From Mugil cephalus (Eukaryota > Chordata > Actinopteri > Mugiliformes > Mugilidae), in NCBI RefSeq assembly GCF_022458985.1, contig NC_061782.1, forward strand, positions 24,069,672 to 24,133,671: DNA of 64,000 nt. Direction: 5' to 3'. Shown here in pieces: positions 11,656 through 23,640 of the stretch. A program made the translations under genes and the position numbers. Position 1 is the stretch's first letter, and each line of letters begins with the position of its first letter. The notes beneath the pieces are model-generated. The model saw only the letters and a list, made by a program, of their open reading frames with translations. It did no database searches and had not been told where the DNA came from.

Positions 11656-13279
11656 AGCTTCACTTGATAAAGACGGACCAGACTTCGTCCCCTCACTGTC
11701 TTGGACAGTAAGTGTATTGGAATATTCTCTAAAATATGCATTTTCCTCATCCATTCGTGCTCTGCGTGATCTTAACTCCATATTTCAATGTTCTCATCTA
11801 ACCCCTTCCTGTGATGGTCTTTTCGCCGCACCATCATGTGTGGCCATTTGGAAAAGCTGCAAACCACTTCTAAATGATCAGACAACACTACATGTAGTGC
11901 ATACACCAACCTGGGATCAGACCAAGTAGAACTTATGATCATGGTGCATTACTTCGTACAAGCAATAATACTCCTGCTCTTTATGTAGTTTATTAATAAC
12001 CTCAGTGATGCTAGGGGAGAAGAAAGTGGAAGTAATGGGGTTTTAAAAGGGTCAGCAAGCATGGGATGCATATTTTATCATTTATTATAATCAGATAGAT
12101 AACTTATATATAATATATGATTTAAATAATTCATAATCCATTACGAATGTGATGCCCTATTTGCTCATGGTTGTAAAATCAATAAACCAGACTCCAGAAC
12201 TAGTGCTGTGAATCGTAATCCTGCCATGGTGAGTTCAGTCTGGGTTTCCAGGCTGGCGAAGGAAAGCCGCTGTGATTTGCTGTCCCGTCCGTATCCGGAT
12301 TAAGTTATGCTGCTAAAATATCTGTGTGGCATAGGACCCACTTTGAACTTCATTTGGATAAATACACCTTAACTGATACATGACGGCTAAAGCCTGTCTG
12401 CACCTGGTAGCTTAGTTAGGGAATGTCAAGGGAAATTGATGAGTGGTTTAATTTGTCCTTAGCTCAGTGCTATGCTGTGTTTATTATGAAGTATGTTGTG
12501 ATTGATTGTGAAGCTTCTCCATCTATGAAGGAGATTACATTGCAGCTGGCCTTAAGTCTGTCGAGTATTGATTGACTAATGCTATTTCTCCTTTAATGAG
12601 GCAGTGTGGGATTTTTCCAGCCTCACTGACAACACTTCTAATGATTTATTTGACTGACATCGTACACATGGAGATAGGGAAAGGAGAGCGTTGTTAATCA
12701 GTGTCACGCTATCAAATGATTTCTCTTCTGCACATACCACTGTAGTTTAATAGATTAACTGAAACTTTACTGATGCATTAAGATTCTCAAATTAAGGCAT
12801 ACCGGCAAATTAAATTTAACTCTCTGATTCAGTAATAAAGCGACAAGCCCTTGTTGCGAGTGACAGTACCTGGATTGGACTAATGCCTCTTGTCTTTGTG
12901 GCAGCACTGCAGTGACAGCTCACCAACTAATCATGCCAGAGGGAAATCTAGCTGTTCCAATATGCAAATAGTCTCAATGCGACACATGAAAACGCGGCTC
13001 AGCATAGCAATTACACTGATCTTCTGCTGATGGCTTCTCACTGTGAAGAGGTTTTATACATATATACAAACAAACAAACAAACAAAACACTAAATTAGAT
13101 GAACTTAAACAATTAAATAGGCTATTGTGTTATATTTATTTCAATTATTGCCAAACTGCTGAGTAATATAAATGCAATCTGATTTATATAGATTTTTACT
13201 AAAGTAGATGTGTTACTGTGTTACTTTAACACATACCATTCATCTTTTGTGTTTGTTCCTGTTGAAGTCTAAGCACACA
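11656..13279. other. Non-coding stretch, possible conserved element
   Basis: No gene recognised. 12,200-12,660 has balanced composition and many homeodomain-like ATTA/TAAT words, of the kind seen in conserved non-coding elements; this is only an impression. A short AACAA run lies at 13,065-13,086. Confidence 0.35.
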
Positions 13280-13345
13280 AAGGTCCCGTTCAGACCTTGC
13301 ATTAACATTCTCCCACCCTGGAGAATCTGATCATCTGATCATTTT
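13280..13345. mobile_element. DNA-transposon end fragment
   Basis: AAGGTCCCGTTCAGACCTTG followed by CATTAACATTCTCCC and a GATC-rich stretch resembles the terminus of a common fish DNA transposon recalled as beginning GGTCC(T/C)GTTCAGACCTGG. Only one end is seen; it is cut off by the LINE tail that follows. Confidence 0.35.
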
Positions 13346-13349
13346 TATT

Positions 13350-13490
13350 TTATTTTAATATAATCTTACTATATTTGATCTTTCTTGTGTTTTTTAAGAG
13401 TGTTTACTTTTATGTGCCATGAAGCTACTGTGACAAAGTAATTTCCCTCGTGGATCATTAAAGTCTGTCTAAGTCTAAGCAGTAGACGCC
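13350..13490 (+). mobile_element. LINE 3' tail fragment
   Basis: GTAATTTCCCTCGTGGATCATTAAAGTC followed by a short TCTAAG repeat is the typical 3' end of CR1/L2-type fish LINEs (pattern AATTTCCC...GGATCAATAAAGT plus simple tail). A sister fragment lies at about 52,895-52,990. Confidence 0.6.
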
Positions 13491-16400
13491 ATTGTGATTA
13501 GCTGAGGCATTGCGTCATCACAACGTGCCTGCTCGGCTCTGTGCCATGGTCTTTGCATCATCGACCAAGGGGAACGGTGTTTGGCAACGGGGTGGATGGA
13601 CTGTGTGCGCTTGATCAGACCCAGACCCTGGTTCATAGGACCACAGTACGTCTGTGCCCGGCTTCAACTGTTAACTCCTAAAACGCCCAAAATCTGAGTC
13701 CAATCCAGAATCCACAAACTGTGGGACAAAAACAGTTTGGATCTCTTTAATCTCTTTAACTAACTCCACATATGACAACTGTACAATGGTGAAGTTTTAC
13801 ATAGCTCATCCATATTAATTAGACTTACCAAGGCCTATTATGTATTCATAATTTAGAGCATGGTCACTTTGCAAGACTAAATACAAAGACTCACAAACCT
13901 ACACACTACATGCCTCGTTGGCATGTGTTTTTAGACACTTGTATTTCTATCAAACCCGCAATACTGTGTGATAGATTTAAGGGCGCACATATTCATCAAT
14001 TACTTGACTGAAGATGATTAGTCTGCATATTTTTTTGCTTAGTCTGTGCACAATGCCATGAACATAATCACAGTGGATAATGTACAGAGGTTCAACTCAT
14101 TTGCATAAAATGATTATTGCTGGTTTTGATGACCATGCATATAGAGGTGTATATACATATATATGTACACACATATACATACATCCCTGAACTAATCTGG
14201 TGTCTCCTTAAGAAAAAATCATGGGAGGGAGAAGGAGTAATGGTAGTATATTAATGCCAAGCTCCATTATATGCAGACAGCATTGAACACTTATGGATGA
14301 ATGGGAGTAGAGAATGGGCGAGAAATAGCATTTGGCCAGCAGCCTGATTACCTGAGGGATGGCAGGCAACAAAAGAGCTGTGGAGTGATCAAAGAAAGAG
14401 CATGAAAGATCAAGTGGGGGATAGATTGTCAGGTGAATCTCCTTGTTCACACAGATAGCCTGGAGAGCAGTACTGTACTGAGCTGTATCCTTGGTTGTAT
14501 GTATCACAGTAGCAGCTAGAGTGCAATAAGCTAAAATACATTTCCGGTGGAAGATGTGATCTGAGATGACAAGCAGATGTCCGCCATTTGTTGATACATG
14601 TTGGGCAAGACGTGTGACACAAAAGTTAAGCCAGGTTTTAACTATTTTTATTTTGTTTTTTTCGTCGACCAATCAAATGCATTTGTGTCACCCATTTGTT
14701 GTGTTGTAGGTTATGTCGCCCATAGCATGAACACACCGTAAAAATCACGAAAGCTCCCAACACAGCTTACCACGGTTAATACTCAAACACAAAAAAGGCA
14801 GCATAGTTCAGGATGGGTGGTTAGAGGAAACACACCGGAAACTGCGTCAAATAATCCCCCTGTAAGAGCTTGACAGGTGGATCTGAAAGGCGTGGAACAT
14901 GTTCGCTTGGTGGAAGACGGTACCTGATTAGCCTGGGTTAACTGCAAAGACGCGGCTCAAACCCCTCCTGCAACTAAATCCGCATCTTGTCAGAAAAGGA
15001 TGAAGAAATATTGATCTTACAGATGTAAACCTGTTGTGAACTGTTGTGAAGCCTAGCTGACAGTAGCTATGAAAGGTGAAGCTCCAGACTTTTTTGAGAC
15101 TCCTTTCATGCCTCCATGGGTGAGTATGATGAACAGATGTTTGTTGTTGTCATTCCAGCAGACTTTAAATCGGACAACAGAGGAATTCACGACTAATCAA
15201 AACAAGACAGGGAAACAACTGCTGCTGTCTTGTTAAATGTCTAAAAAGAATAAGAATAGGAATGAACCAACAGCTCGTTCTGTGGGCCGCAGTGTATTTG
15301 CATCCTCCTCCATCCCTGTCATCGTTAAGGCATGCAGTTTTATAGAACATAACACGAAAGAACAGCGTTCTGTTTGTCATTTACTCTACATTTAAAAGCC
15401 CTTCAACCAATTTCCCTCCACAGATGGCACAGCAAATGCGATCACCGCAATTGTCTCCATCACTCTGCAGCCATTCGTAAACCCTATCAGCAATTTTCTC
15501 GGCAAACAGAAAACATTCGACCGAACCATGGATTATTGCATCCTCTTTAAAATGCAATCGCTGCTATGAAATTGAACCTTCTTGGTAGTTAGATGAACAC
15601 TTCAGCGCTGTGCTGACGAGCACATTTACCAGCTTTTATGTTTGGTGACTTGAATTACCACATGTAGAGGAAGAGAATCTATCATCAGCACATTAGCGTG
15701 AGAGGAAATCAAATATTTATGACACTTGGAAAGGGTTTCGTAGGTAAATGTGCCGCACATTCAGATAACGGCAATTAAAAATGAAGGGCTAATTATTTAT
15801 CCTGTGTGTTTTGTTTGGTGGCACCTGCGTGCCATTGTCAGCGAGATGCCTGGAAACATTTCCCTGTGGCTTTTACACCGCTTATTACTCAATAACCACA
15901 CAGAGGCTTTGCAAAATGAGCTATTGATCACAAGTGTGGAAGTGAAAGTGGCATAGATCAGGCTGCTTATTTAAATGTGAAGGAAGTGTCATATCAATGA
16001 GTGACCCTGCAGCGTAGCCTTACAAACAAGAGAACATAATGGATATGTTTGTCTTAAAATAAGCATAAAAGAGAGGGGTGATGCTTTACTGAAAGCGATG
16101 CAGCACTGTCAGAATCGCTTTAAATTTGTTTGACTCTGGTGTCACTACGGCATAAAATGTTCCTAAACTCTCTTCATCTTTTTTTGTTTTTGCTTTGCAT
16201 CTCTTCTTTTCTTGATAACACACCACAAAAATGTTACTTCTATTGGCTGCAACTGGTGAGGAGCAGTTGTGAAATGTTTGACCTGACTGCTGCTGACTTG
16301 AACTTTGTGAGATTTTATTAGGCTCAGGTTTTTTGAGATGAAATATAAAAGTTTACAAAGAACTCTTACTTGCAAGTTTTCCAAATACAGATAATTTGAA

Positions 16401-17237
16401 TGTTTGTATCCGTGAGATATTTGAATTTCTTCCACTTGTGGCATGTGATGGCTCACTTTGAACTGTCATATATAAGAATCTACAGATACCATGTTAGAAG
16501 CCAAACTGGGTGAAGTATCTGAAGTGTCTTTGATCCACCTGTGCATCATGTGATGTTCCCAAGGATTGACGCACTCCTCAATCCTTTTGTCTCCTCCTCA
16601 TGTATTTCTCTCACATTCTCACTAGAAAGAGCTACGACCTAAGAAATGGAGGAGGGAAGCGAGGTTAGATCGTAAGAAGAATGAAAAGGATCCTCTGTGT
16701 GTACATGTAAGGCTGACAAGCTAATGTCACCAATCCACTGAGACCCCAGCTGAGAGCTCCCTGCCCCCCTCCACTTCTGCTGCATCCTGAGCAGTTTTGT
16801 TTCATGTAAGAATCAATTTTTCATGGATTTTTCATTCATTTTTGTGAGGAGTTTATTTTAAATCTGGAAAGTTTTGTATTTCGTAACCAGTTCTGTTGTT
16901 TGGGGATATTGTTCGATAACTTACTCTGAACTTCCATTCGTGCTGTGCAGCCATTTTGGGACTGTAAGGAGTTGGCATGTTATGTTTAGATTTGTCTGAG
17001 ACGAGCGTATGAACTGTTCCACAACATCCAAACAATTTAACTTGTTATGCATCTGAACCTCCGGAAGAAAACCTGTAGGTTGGACACCCTGCAGATTGAT
17101 GAGTTAAACCTCTGAGTGAGTCACTGCTCATGATTCAATAATAGACAATATTAAAATATTGAATTAAGCAAGCATTTCAAACAGAGCCAACAAATATGGA
17201 GCCTCATTAGCACAACTGAGAGACCAGGAAAACAAAA

Positions 17238-17239
<2 letters not shown>
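13491..17239. other. Non-coding stretch, possible conserved elements
   Basis: No gene recognised. The minus-strand frame 14,208-14,672 (154 codons) has no domain or splice context. Around 15,600-15,960 the sequence has unusually even composition with TAATTATTTAT and GGCAATTAAAAATG words, resembling conserved non-coding DNA. This is an inference from composition only. Confidence 0.35.

Positions 17240-17305
<66 letters not shown>
17240..17305. repeat. (AT)n microsatellite, about 32 units
   Basis: Uninterrupted alternating AT over about 64 bp, able to form a hairpin or cruciform and prone to length error in assembly. Confidence 0.95.
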
Positions 17306-17308
<3 letters not shown>

Positions 17309-17559
17309 TTATTTTTTATTTTTGTTGGTAAATTACTCAAATCAGCTGCTTCAAAATTAGAAAAAGTCACTCCTGACTCTCAGTGGATCATCCCACTGGA
17401 GCAACAAATTCACAAATGAGACCATTAAAAGCCTGAACTGTTATAAGTTGGTGCTCAGAGACTGAATATGACCACTTTTCTATTTGAAAGAGAGCCTCTC
17501 TTGTGACTCATCAGAGAATGGACATGGACATGTCTTCTGAGGGTGTCCTGTGGTGTCTT

Positions 17560-17564
17560 GAAAC
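17560..17564. repeat. Left 5-bp target duplication of the solo LTR
   Basis: GAAAC here is repeated at 18,144-18,148 directly after the LTR. Confidence 0.75.
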
Positions 17565-18143
17565 TGTCACACCGTGGTGAGGGCGTCTTGTCTTGGGGTT
17601 GTTCTGTCCTGTCATTTCCTGTTTTATTTTGAAAAATAACGCTCCTCTCGTTTCAGGCCACTTGCCCTTCCTCATGTGTCACAAGTCTGATTGTCTTCCC
17701 TGATTCCTGATTGTGTCCACCTGTCCCCTATTTCCCTCCATGTGTTTAAGTAGTCTGCGTTCCCCTTGTCTTGTGCCAGAGTGTTGTCGTCGTCAACCTG
17801 TTCTCGTGCCTTGCTTCATGTTTTCAACCAAAGTTTTTCCAAGTATGCCTGTGAATCCTCTCGGAGAGATAGTTTTTGTTTGTTTAGTCTTTTCTTAGTT
17901 ATTTCCTCAGTTCTGAGGTTTTCCTCCATTCGGAGAGTTTTGTGTTTATTTAGTGATTTGTTTCTTCGATTTGTATTTCCTCCTTTTGGAGAGTTTTTGT
18001 TTTCACTGATTAGATTTACGTCCAGGAATTTTTGTGGCCATTTGTTTGTCCCTCTGTGAGGGATCTCTGAGCATTCCAATTAAAGCCCCTTTGTCATCTC
18101 TGCATACTGAGTCCTGAGTTCTGCTTCGAGTCCCGGCCTGACA
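17565..18143 (+). mobile_element. Solo LTR of a retrotransposon
   Basis: The 579-bp segment begins TGTCACACCG and ends CGGCCTGACA, giving TG...CA ends with a short inverted repeat (TGTCA/TGACA). It is bounded by the exact 5-bp duplication GAAAC. Near its 3' end it has ATTAAAG, a plausible polyadenylation signal, which sets the + orientation. No internal coding region or second LTR is adjacent, so it is the product of LTR-LTR recombination. The 5-bp duplication fits Gypsy or retroviral-type elements; the lineage is not determined. Open frames inside it are not considered genes. Confidence 0.82.
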
Positions 18144-18902
18144 GAAACAGAATGTTGTTACTGGGTGCCTTTGGATGCTGTGGGTTGAGGGGAGGGGCCT
18201 CTGTGGATCATCCCACAGATACTTGATCAGTTTAGGTTCTAGTGAATTTGGAGGCCATTGCTACTGCAATTACTGTTGGTTCAACTCCAAAGGACAACTT
18301 GAATTTCCTACTCAATCTACTTTATTAGTTGGCTTCATCAGTCGATTGGTCAGTACACTAAATTAGGTTAACCTTTAAAGACAGATAAACAAAACTTAAC
18401 ATTTTGAATACAATACAATTGAAGTTTTTGAATGAATTAATCATGTAAAGGGAATAAAGAAGAATCTAAAATAAAAATAGCTGATCCACAAGGCATTTAA
18501 CAGAATCTTTACATTTTTAACTTTGTATTATCCTTTTGTATTTTATCATTTTAATTTTTTTTGCCATGTATTCCTTAACCAATCTACACAGCAGTCAAGC
18601 ATTAACTTGAACGTAGCACTTCAAACTACATGAAAGTAAATGAAACATTTCACAGACCATTGGCATCTTTGGACTGAACCCGTGACCGAACTTGAAGCTT
18701 CTTCTTTTGAAGTTTGTGTGAATGACTGAGGACCTTCATTTCTTCTCAGGTGACTGATCAGGAAACGAGGAGCTGGTTTGCTACTGCGTGTGCACGATCA
18801 AAGAAGTGTAGTTCTTTGATCTGAGTAGGGCTGAATATATGGAAAAGCTCCATTCCTGAGGTTCGGCTCAACATGGTCATAATATTGTGGCTGATCAGTG
18901 TA

Positions 18903-21900
18903 GCTGTTAAGATTTTTAGATACAGTCAGATTCCATTGTATCTTGAAAGTGCCCATTCAAAGATTCTCACATCCATATCACATCCACTTTTCTCACAGTG
19001 AACAAAAGACGAGCTCCATCACGTCCAGCACGGTATCATGGAACTGTGTCTAAATATCACGCCACTTCAGATGCATTTCACCTGTCATTTTAACCTTTCC
19101 ATTGGCATTTTACAGCATCAAATGACAGGCAATTAGGGTCAGGTTAGCATGGGTTAGCGTTAGGGCCCAGGTTGGGGGCAGGCAGTTTCTCATTAATGCT
19201 ACGTGGCATGAAATGAGAAAATGTAATAACATGCGTGTGTCATGTTGAATTTGCATGCAGTCACTTAAATGTTCCTGCACTTGCATGGTGCTTGAAATAC
19301 TAAAAATCAAACAAACAAAAAATCAATTGGAAAAAAAAGTGAAAGCCTCGGACCAAAGTGTGAGCCCCATCAGCAACCTTTTTGTGTTAAAAACTAATAA
19401 ATCCTGTTTTATTTTTATAACAAATGACAACCGTTTTTTCCCAAGACACACTCAGTTTATGCATTTGACAAGGATATCTATGGGAGGCTGTGGACTTTGT
19501 GTGGCCAGTTCGCCACATCTGACACTGAAGCTGACAAAGATGAGCACCACTGTGCAGCATTGGTTTTCTGGGCTGAAATGACACAAGATTCATTTTTCTC
19601 TTGTTTTATCTCACCCAGTCTCCCTTTTATATCTGCACATGTGAACGTTCATGGCAGCCTAGGATGAGATAAGCTTAAGAGCTACACGAGAATGTAGTCA
19701 TCACGCAGTTCACTTGACAACGCCCTCCTCTGTGCCTTTGCCTGATAACATTGCCTTCCTCGCATCACAGATTCACTCCCCCCCTCCCCTGGTGTAAATG
19801 ATACAAGACTGTTTGTCTGGCTGAGCCCTACAGACTCTCTTTAGTCAATATTGACTTTGTCTTTACAGCTGTCATGAACTAATTTCATGCTTCACATGGC
19901 TCTTTTTCTACAATGCTGAGGAAGTACAGCACGGAAACAGACACTTTCACACTGTCTGATGTTACTGAAGCATAGATGGTCCAATGTAGTGTCACCTTGC
20001 TGAATTATGGAATTGTATCTTTACACGGTTATGTCTTGCAGGATAAAATTCTACTTGATAAATCTCACCTGCATGGAGAGACATGGACAGACATGATGCT
20101 TGGCTGAACCAAATAAATAGCAGTTGTAACTTTCATTAAAACATGACTTGACTTGATTTAAAGGCAGTCAATTCCTTCTTGAATGCTTTTGAAAAAATGT
20201 GCAGAGTTTGAGATTCTTGTGGTTGTATTTTGTCATATTGCCCTGTAGCTAAACTGTAGCAGATAACCCCACACTCTCAGGTGTTAAGGTAGTCCAGACA
20301 CACTTAGAATTTACTAAGCAGACACCTCAGAGAGAATTAAGGCAAGATTAAAGAAGGTTTTAAAACTTATTTTTTTATTAGGACAGTTAATCACTCACAC
20401 AGTGCTTCCAGCTGTCAGAGAGATCTTCACTGCAGGGGAAGTGCTGCTAAATGACGTGGTTTAAATGAGCCCACTCCCTACTAAAAGATATATATTAAAC
20501 AAATAAAAATCAGTTGAATTCATACAGTTTACTCTACAAAGGCTAAACACACCATTAGCAGGGTTGTGATATCAGTCATGGCACTGAGTCTGAAGCTGAG
20601 GGAGCTCGGCCACAAGCCTCGTTTAAAGGAAAGAACTAAACTGAAATTGACTGTGAAGCCGTTGGGACCATTAACAGTCGTTTTGGTTTTAAAGGCATTT
20701 CCGAGTTAGTGACACAGTTACTAGCTTAATGTCACATTTAATTCCAAATGGATTGATTAAGAAGGAAATCTCCAGCTGATCTGATCAGTTTTGTTCCTTT
20801 CTTCTAGCTGCTGGGTTATGTGCTCTGTGGACCGACTCAGTCTGTGCACCATAGATATTCACTTTGACATGATGTGGATGACAGTTAAATTCTGTGTCTG
20901 TGTTTAGAGTTTGCAGTCTGTCGTTGTCGTGCTACTCTGTTGTTTAACTATGATGTCCATGATCAAGAAACAGCAATACAGAACTGTTAAAACAGCTTCC
21001 GTACTTAAGAATACAACTGTCCAAACTGAGTGGCTGTAACTCCTGATGCTGCTCATGCTCAGGACCAGAAGGCCTCTGATCACATTCTTCCAACAAGATA
21101 AAACAACAGTTTAGAGGTATATCAACTATGAATATAAATACTGGGTGTTATCAGGGGCAGTAAACGCTGACAGACGTCCTGGACTGATAGAGTTGGTGTG
21201 ACAACATTTCTAGACATCACTTCTGGCTGCACAGCTGTTACCAGCAGCTGGACTAAACACAGGAAACACCTAAATCCATCATGCAGATCAAAATTATTTG
21301 AAACCAAACAAATAAAACTTAGCTGTGAAGAGATGAATGTTGTCTAACTGCTTATTTACTGCGGAGGACCGCAGTACATTTGCTCTTTATGCAGTTCTGT
21401 TAGTTAGTTTTCTTTTATCTATTGGTTGAGTCACAAAACTCATTATTGTTTGCTATTCACTTTCTATTTTAGGTGAGGTGGTGTTTATTTTGGCTGTTCT
21501 TCAAATTTCTAAAGTAACTAGCATCTTGTCTTTGTTGGCTTTTCTGCTCCGTCTGTACTGCGGAGCTCACTGTGTGCAACATTGAAATGTTAAGAGTCCA
21601 ATTAAAAGTCAATTTAGCTGCTTAACAGGTTTAACAAAAGGTTGAGAAAGCAGAGAACAAAGTCCTTCAACAACAATCTGAAGAGACTGTCTCTCAAAAC
21701 TAGCTCCTCACAGCCTGCTTAGCCCTGTCCACTAACTCCCTTCCAGCTACCCTTTGTCTTGCTAGGGCCAGCTATTAGAAGCAAAGCCCTCTCGGTGTGG
21801 TTGGGGGGGTCAAGGCTGGAGCACTGCAGTGATGGGACTTCATTGAGGGAGATGTGCAGCCCTGCAGGCAGACTCCACATGAAATGTTTATACCCCTGGC

Positions 21901-22979
21901 AGCCTGCGCTGGTAGATGGATGGAGGTGGAGGCAGGAGGTGGTGTGGGGCCATGGATGGATGGATGGAGGGGGTAGATGGGCAGAGATGGAGAGAAAGGC
22001 TGAGGTCAACAGCCTTCGAGGCAATAAAGACAGATGTGCCATGTGTGAGCTGTTGAGGAAACACCAATAAATAAGTAAAGAAATCTATGTTCTGACAAAA
22101 ACAACAGTGGGTAAATTCGCTAAAAGTGCAATGCCAGTGCTTCAGCCCAGTTTCTACATACCTCTTACCGTATACACTACCTCATCATAACCATTCTGCA
22201 GACTATACATAAATCCAGACATGTATAAAAACAAACCAAAATAAAAGTATTAAGCATGTAACCTTTAGGTAATCAGGGAGACTCAAGTAAAATAAAAATT
22301 TCCACCTGTTCTTTTCTCCTTCTGCCTTCCTGTGAGGTGATAAACTGCTTTTATGTGACTTCTAGGTGATTTCATGACTAATGCGTGGCTAATGTGAGGG
22401 CTTCTATTTTCCTTTGATGGCCCTCGTGATCTGTGCTCTTGGGCCAACGCACCCAAAGAAAATCAGCGCAGCATCAAACGTGTTTATTCACACAGAGGCA
22501 CACCGAGGAGGGGCACGTGCATTGATAGTCCAACAGAAACATTCAGCACATCTGAAGTTCCTCGCCCCGCAGAGCTAGAAGGAACACTGAAATATTTAAC
22601 TCAAGGAGAAAGGAGGTTACTTTTGTCAGCAGCATGCTTTGTACTCCCAACATCCAACTTTTATCTTTCATAGCCGGAGGGCAGACTTTGAAAACGATAT
22701 TCATCTCCGAGGGCCGTCCTGATGTTTCCCATCAGTTAGAGTCGATACTCGACTGACTGGTTTGGTCTGTTTAGATGTTGGGATTGTTTGGAGGACGAGA
22801 CTGCACATCTGAAAAGATTGGGGATAGACTCCCAAAAGAATAAAGTGCCTGCCCAACAAGTAAGCCACAGAAATAGCAGTGCGGAATTTGGATTTTTCTA
22901 TCACAGAAGTGGCAAAAACAAGAGGAAAAGCAACCACTTTCCAGTAACGGCACTTAATAAAAGTGTTATGGTTTCGAGT
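18903..22979. other. Non-coding stretch
   Basis: No gene recognised. A GGATGGATGGATGG patch lies at about 21,954-21,970. Frames up to about 108 codons (19,255-19,581; 21,719-22,070 on both strands) have no domain and no exon boundaries. Confidence 0.4.
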
Positions 22980-22984
22980 TTTGA

Positions 22985-23193
22985 ATGTTTTCTGTAACCC
23001 GACTTGATTTTTCTGCTGTTTCCTGCTTTATTTTGTAATTAGATTTCTTGTTGGATTTTATTTTTACGACGTGTTTGTTCCTGCCTCTGTTATTCCACTC
23101 CCCTGTCTTGCCTTGTGACTTTTGTCTCTGTGTTCCTCCCCTCATTGGTCTCACCTATCTCTCATTATTCCATCAGCCTGTGTGTGTGTATAA
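22985..23193 (+). mobile_element. LTR-like remnant, left part
   Basis: CTGTTTCCTGCTTTATTTTG, CCTTGTGACTTTTGTCTC and CTCATTATTCCATCAGCCTG in this order resemble the upstream half of a fish retrotransposon LTR, comparable in style to the solo LTR at 17,565. It stops exactly where a mariner-like terminus begins. Confidence 0.4.
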
Positions 23194-23420
23194 ACACTGA
23201 TCAGCCACAACATTAAACCACTGACAGGAGAAGTAGATAACATTGTCTTGTGACAATCCAGTGTTAGACATGTTAATTAGACATGTAGCACCCACCTAGA
23301 CCAGACCAGGTGCCCCCACCCCATAGCAACAGCCAGAAACACTTTAGGAACAACTCAAAAAACATGACCTGACCTTCAAATTCACTGGATCTAAAAGGCC
23401 CCCACCAACAACATTCTGTT
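23194..23420. mobile_element. Tc1/mariner-like relic, internally deleted
   Basis: Begins with the inverted-repeat terminus ACACTGATCAGCCACAACAT and continues with ACCACTGACAGGAGAAGTAG, CACCTAGACCAGACCAGGTG and AACATGACCTGACCTTCAAA. These correspond in order to the transposase end of the same mariner-like family as the relic at 17.5-18.9 kb. Most of the coding region is missing and no open frame survives. Confidence 0.6.
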
Positions 23421-23429
23421 TCTTCCATT

Positions 23430-23640
23430 TTCTGATGAATCACAACTGTTTTAGAGGCACAAGAGAAACCTGAGTTCTTGGGTGTCTGGGTTTATTTTTG
23501 GAGGATTTCTCCTGTACACCCTGCAGCACCCTTTGTTCCAGATTTTCTGATATTTTTTAATTTATTATTTCATTTTGTTTCCTGGTTTTGCCTCTCTCTG
23601 CGTCCTGCATATGGGTCCCCACTGGACATAGTGTTTAGTA
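23430..23640 (+). mobile_element. LTR-like remnant, right part
   Basis: TTTATTTTTGGAGGATTTCTC, TTTCCTGGTTTTGCC and CTGCATATGGGTCCCC resemble the downstream half of a fish LTR. Together with 22,985-23,193 it suggests one LTR interrupted by the mariner copy. Exact termini and target duplication could not be defined. Confidence 0.35.

Larger units (their letters stand above)
17460..18902 (-). mobile_element. Tc1/mariner-like transposon relic, split by a solo LTR
   Basis: GGGTGTCCTGTGGTGTCTTG just left of the LTR continues on its right as TGGATGCTGTGGGTTG, GGGGCCTCTGTGGATCATCC and GAATTTGGAGGCCA. This is the order found in fish mariner-like elements read from the non-coding strand. The right terminus near 18,871-18,901 reads ACACTGATCAGCCACAATAT on the minus strand, the family's inverted-repeat end. 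The left terminus is not identifiable and most of the interior is decayed, so the left limit is approximate. Confidence 0.55.

Noticed and set aside
14208..14672. 154-codon open frame (-)
   Set aside because: Single uninterrupted frame without homology features, splice sites or promoter. Hydrophobic patches follow from T/A-rich composition.
17713..18059. Overlapping frames suggesting a small membrane protein
   Set aside because: They lie wholly inside the solo LTR, whose T-rich text yields Phe/Leu-rich translations.
19130..19165. Telomere-like GGTTAG words
   Set aside because: Only scattered GGTTAG/TTAGGG words without tandem runs.
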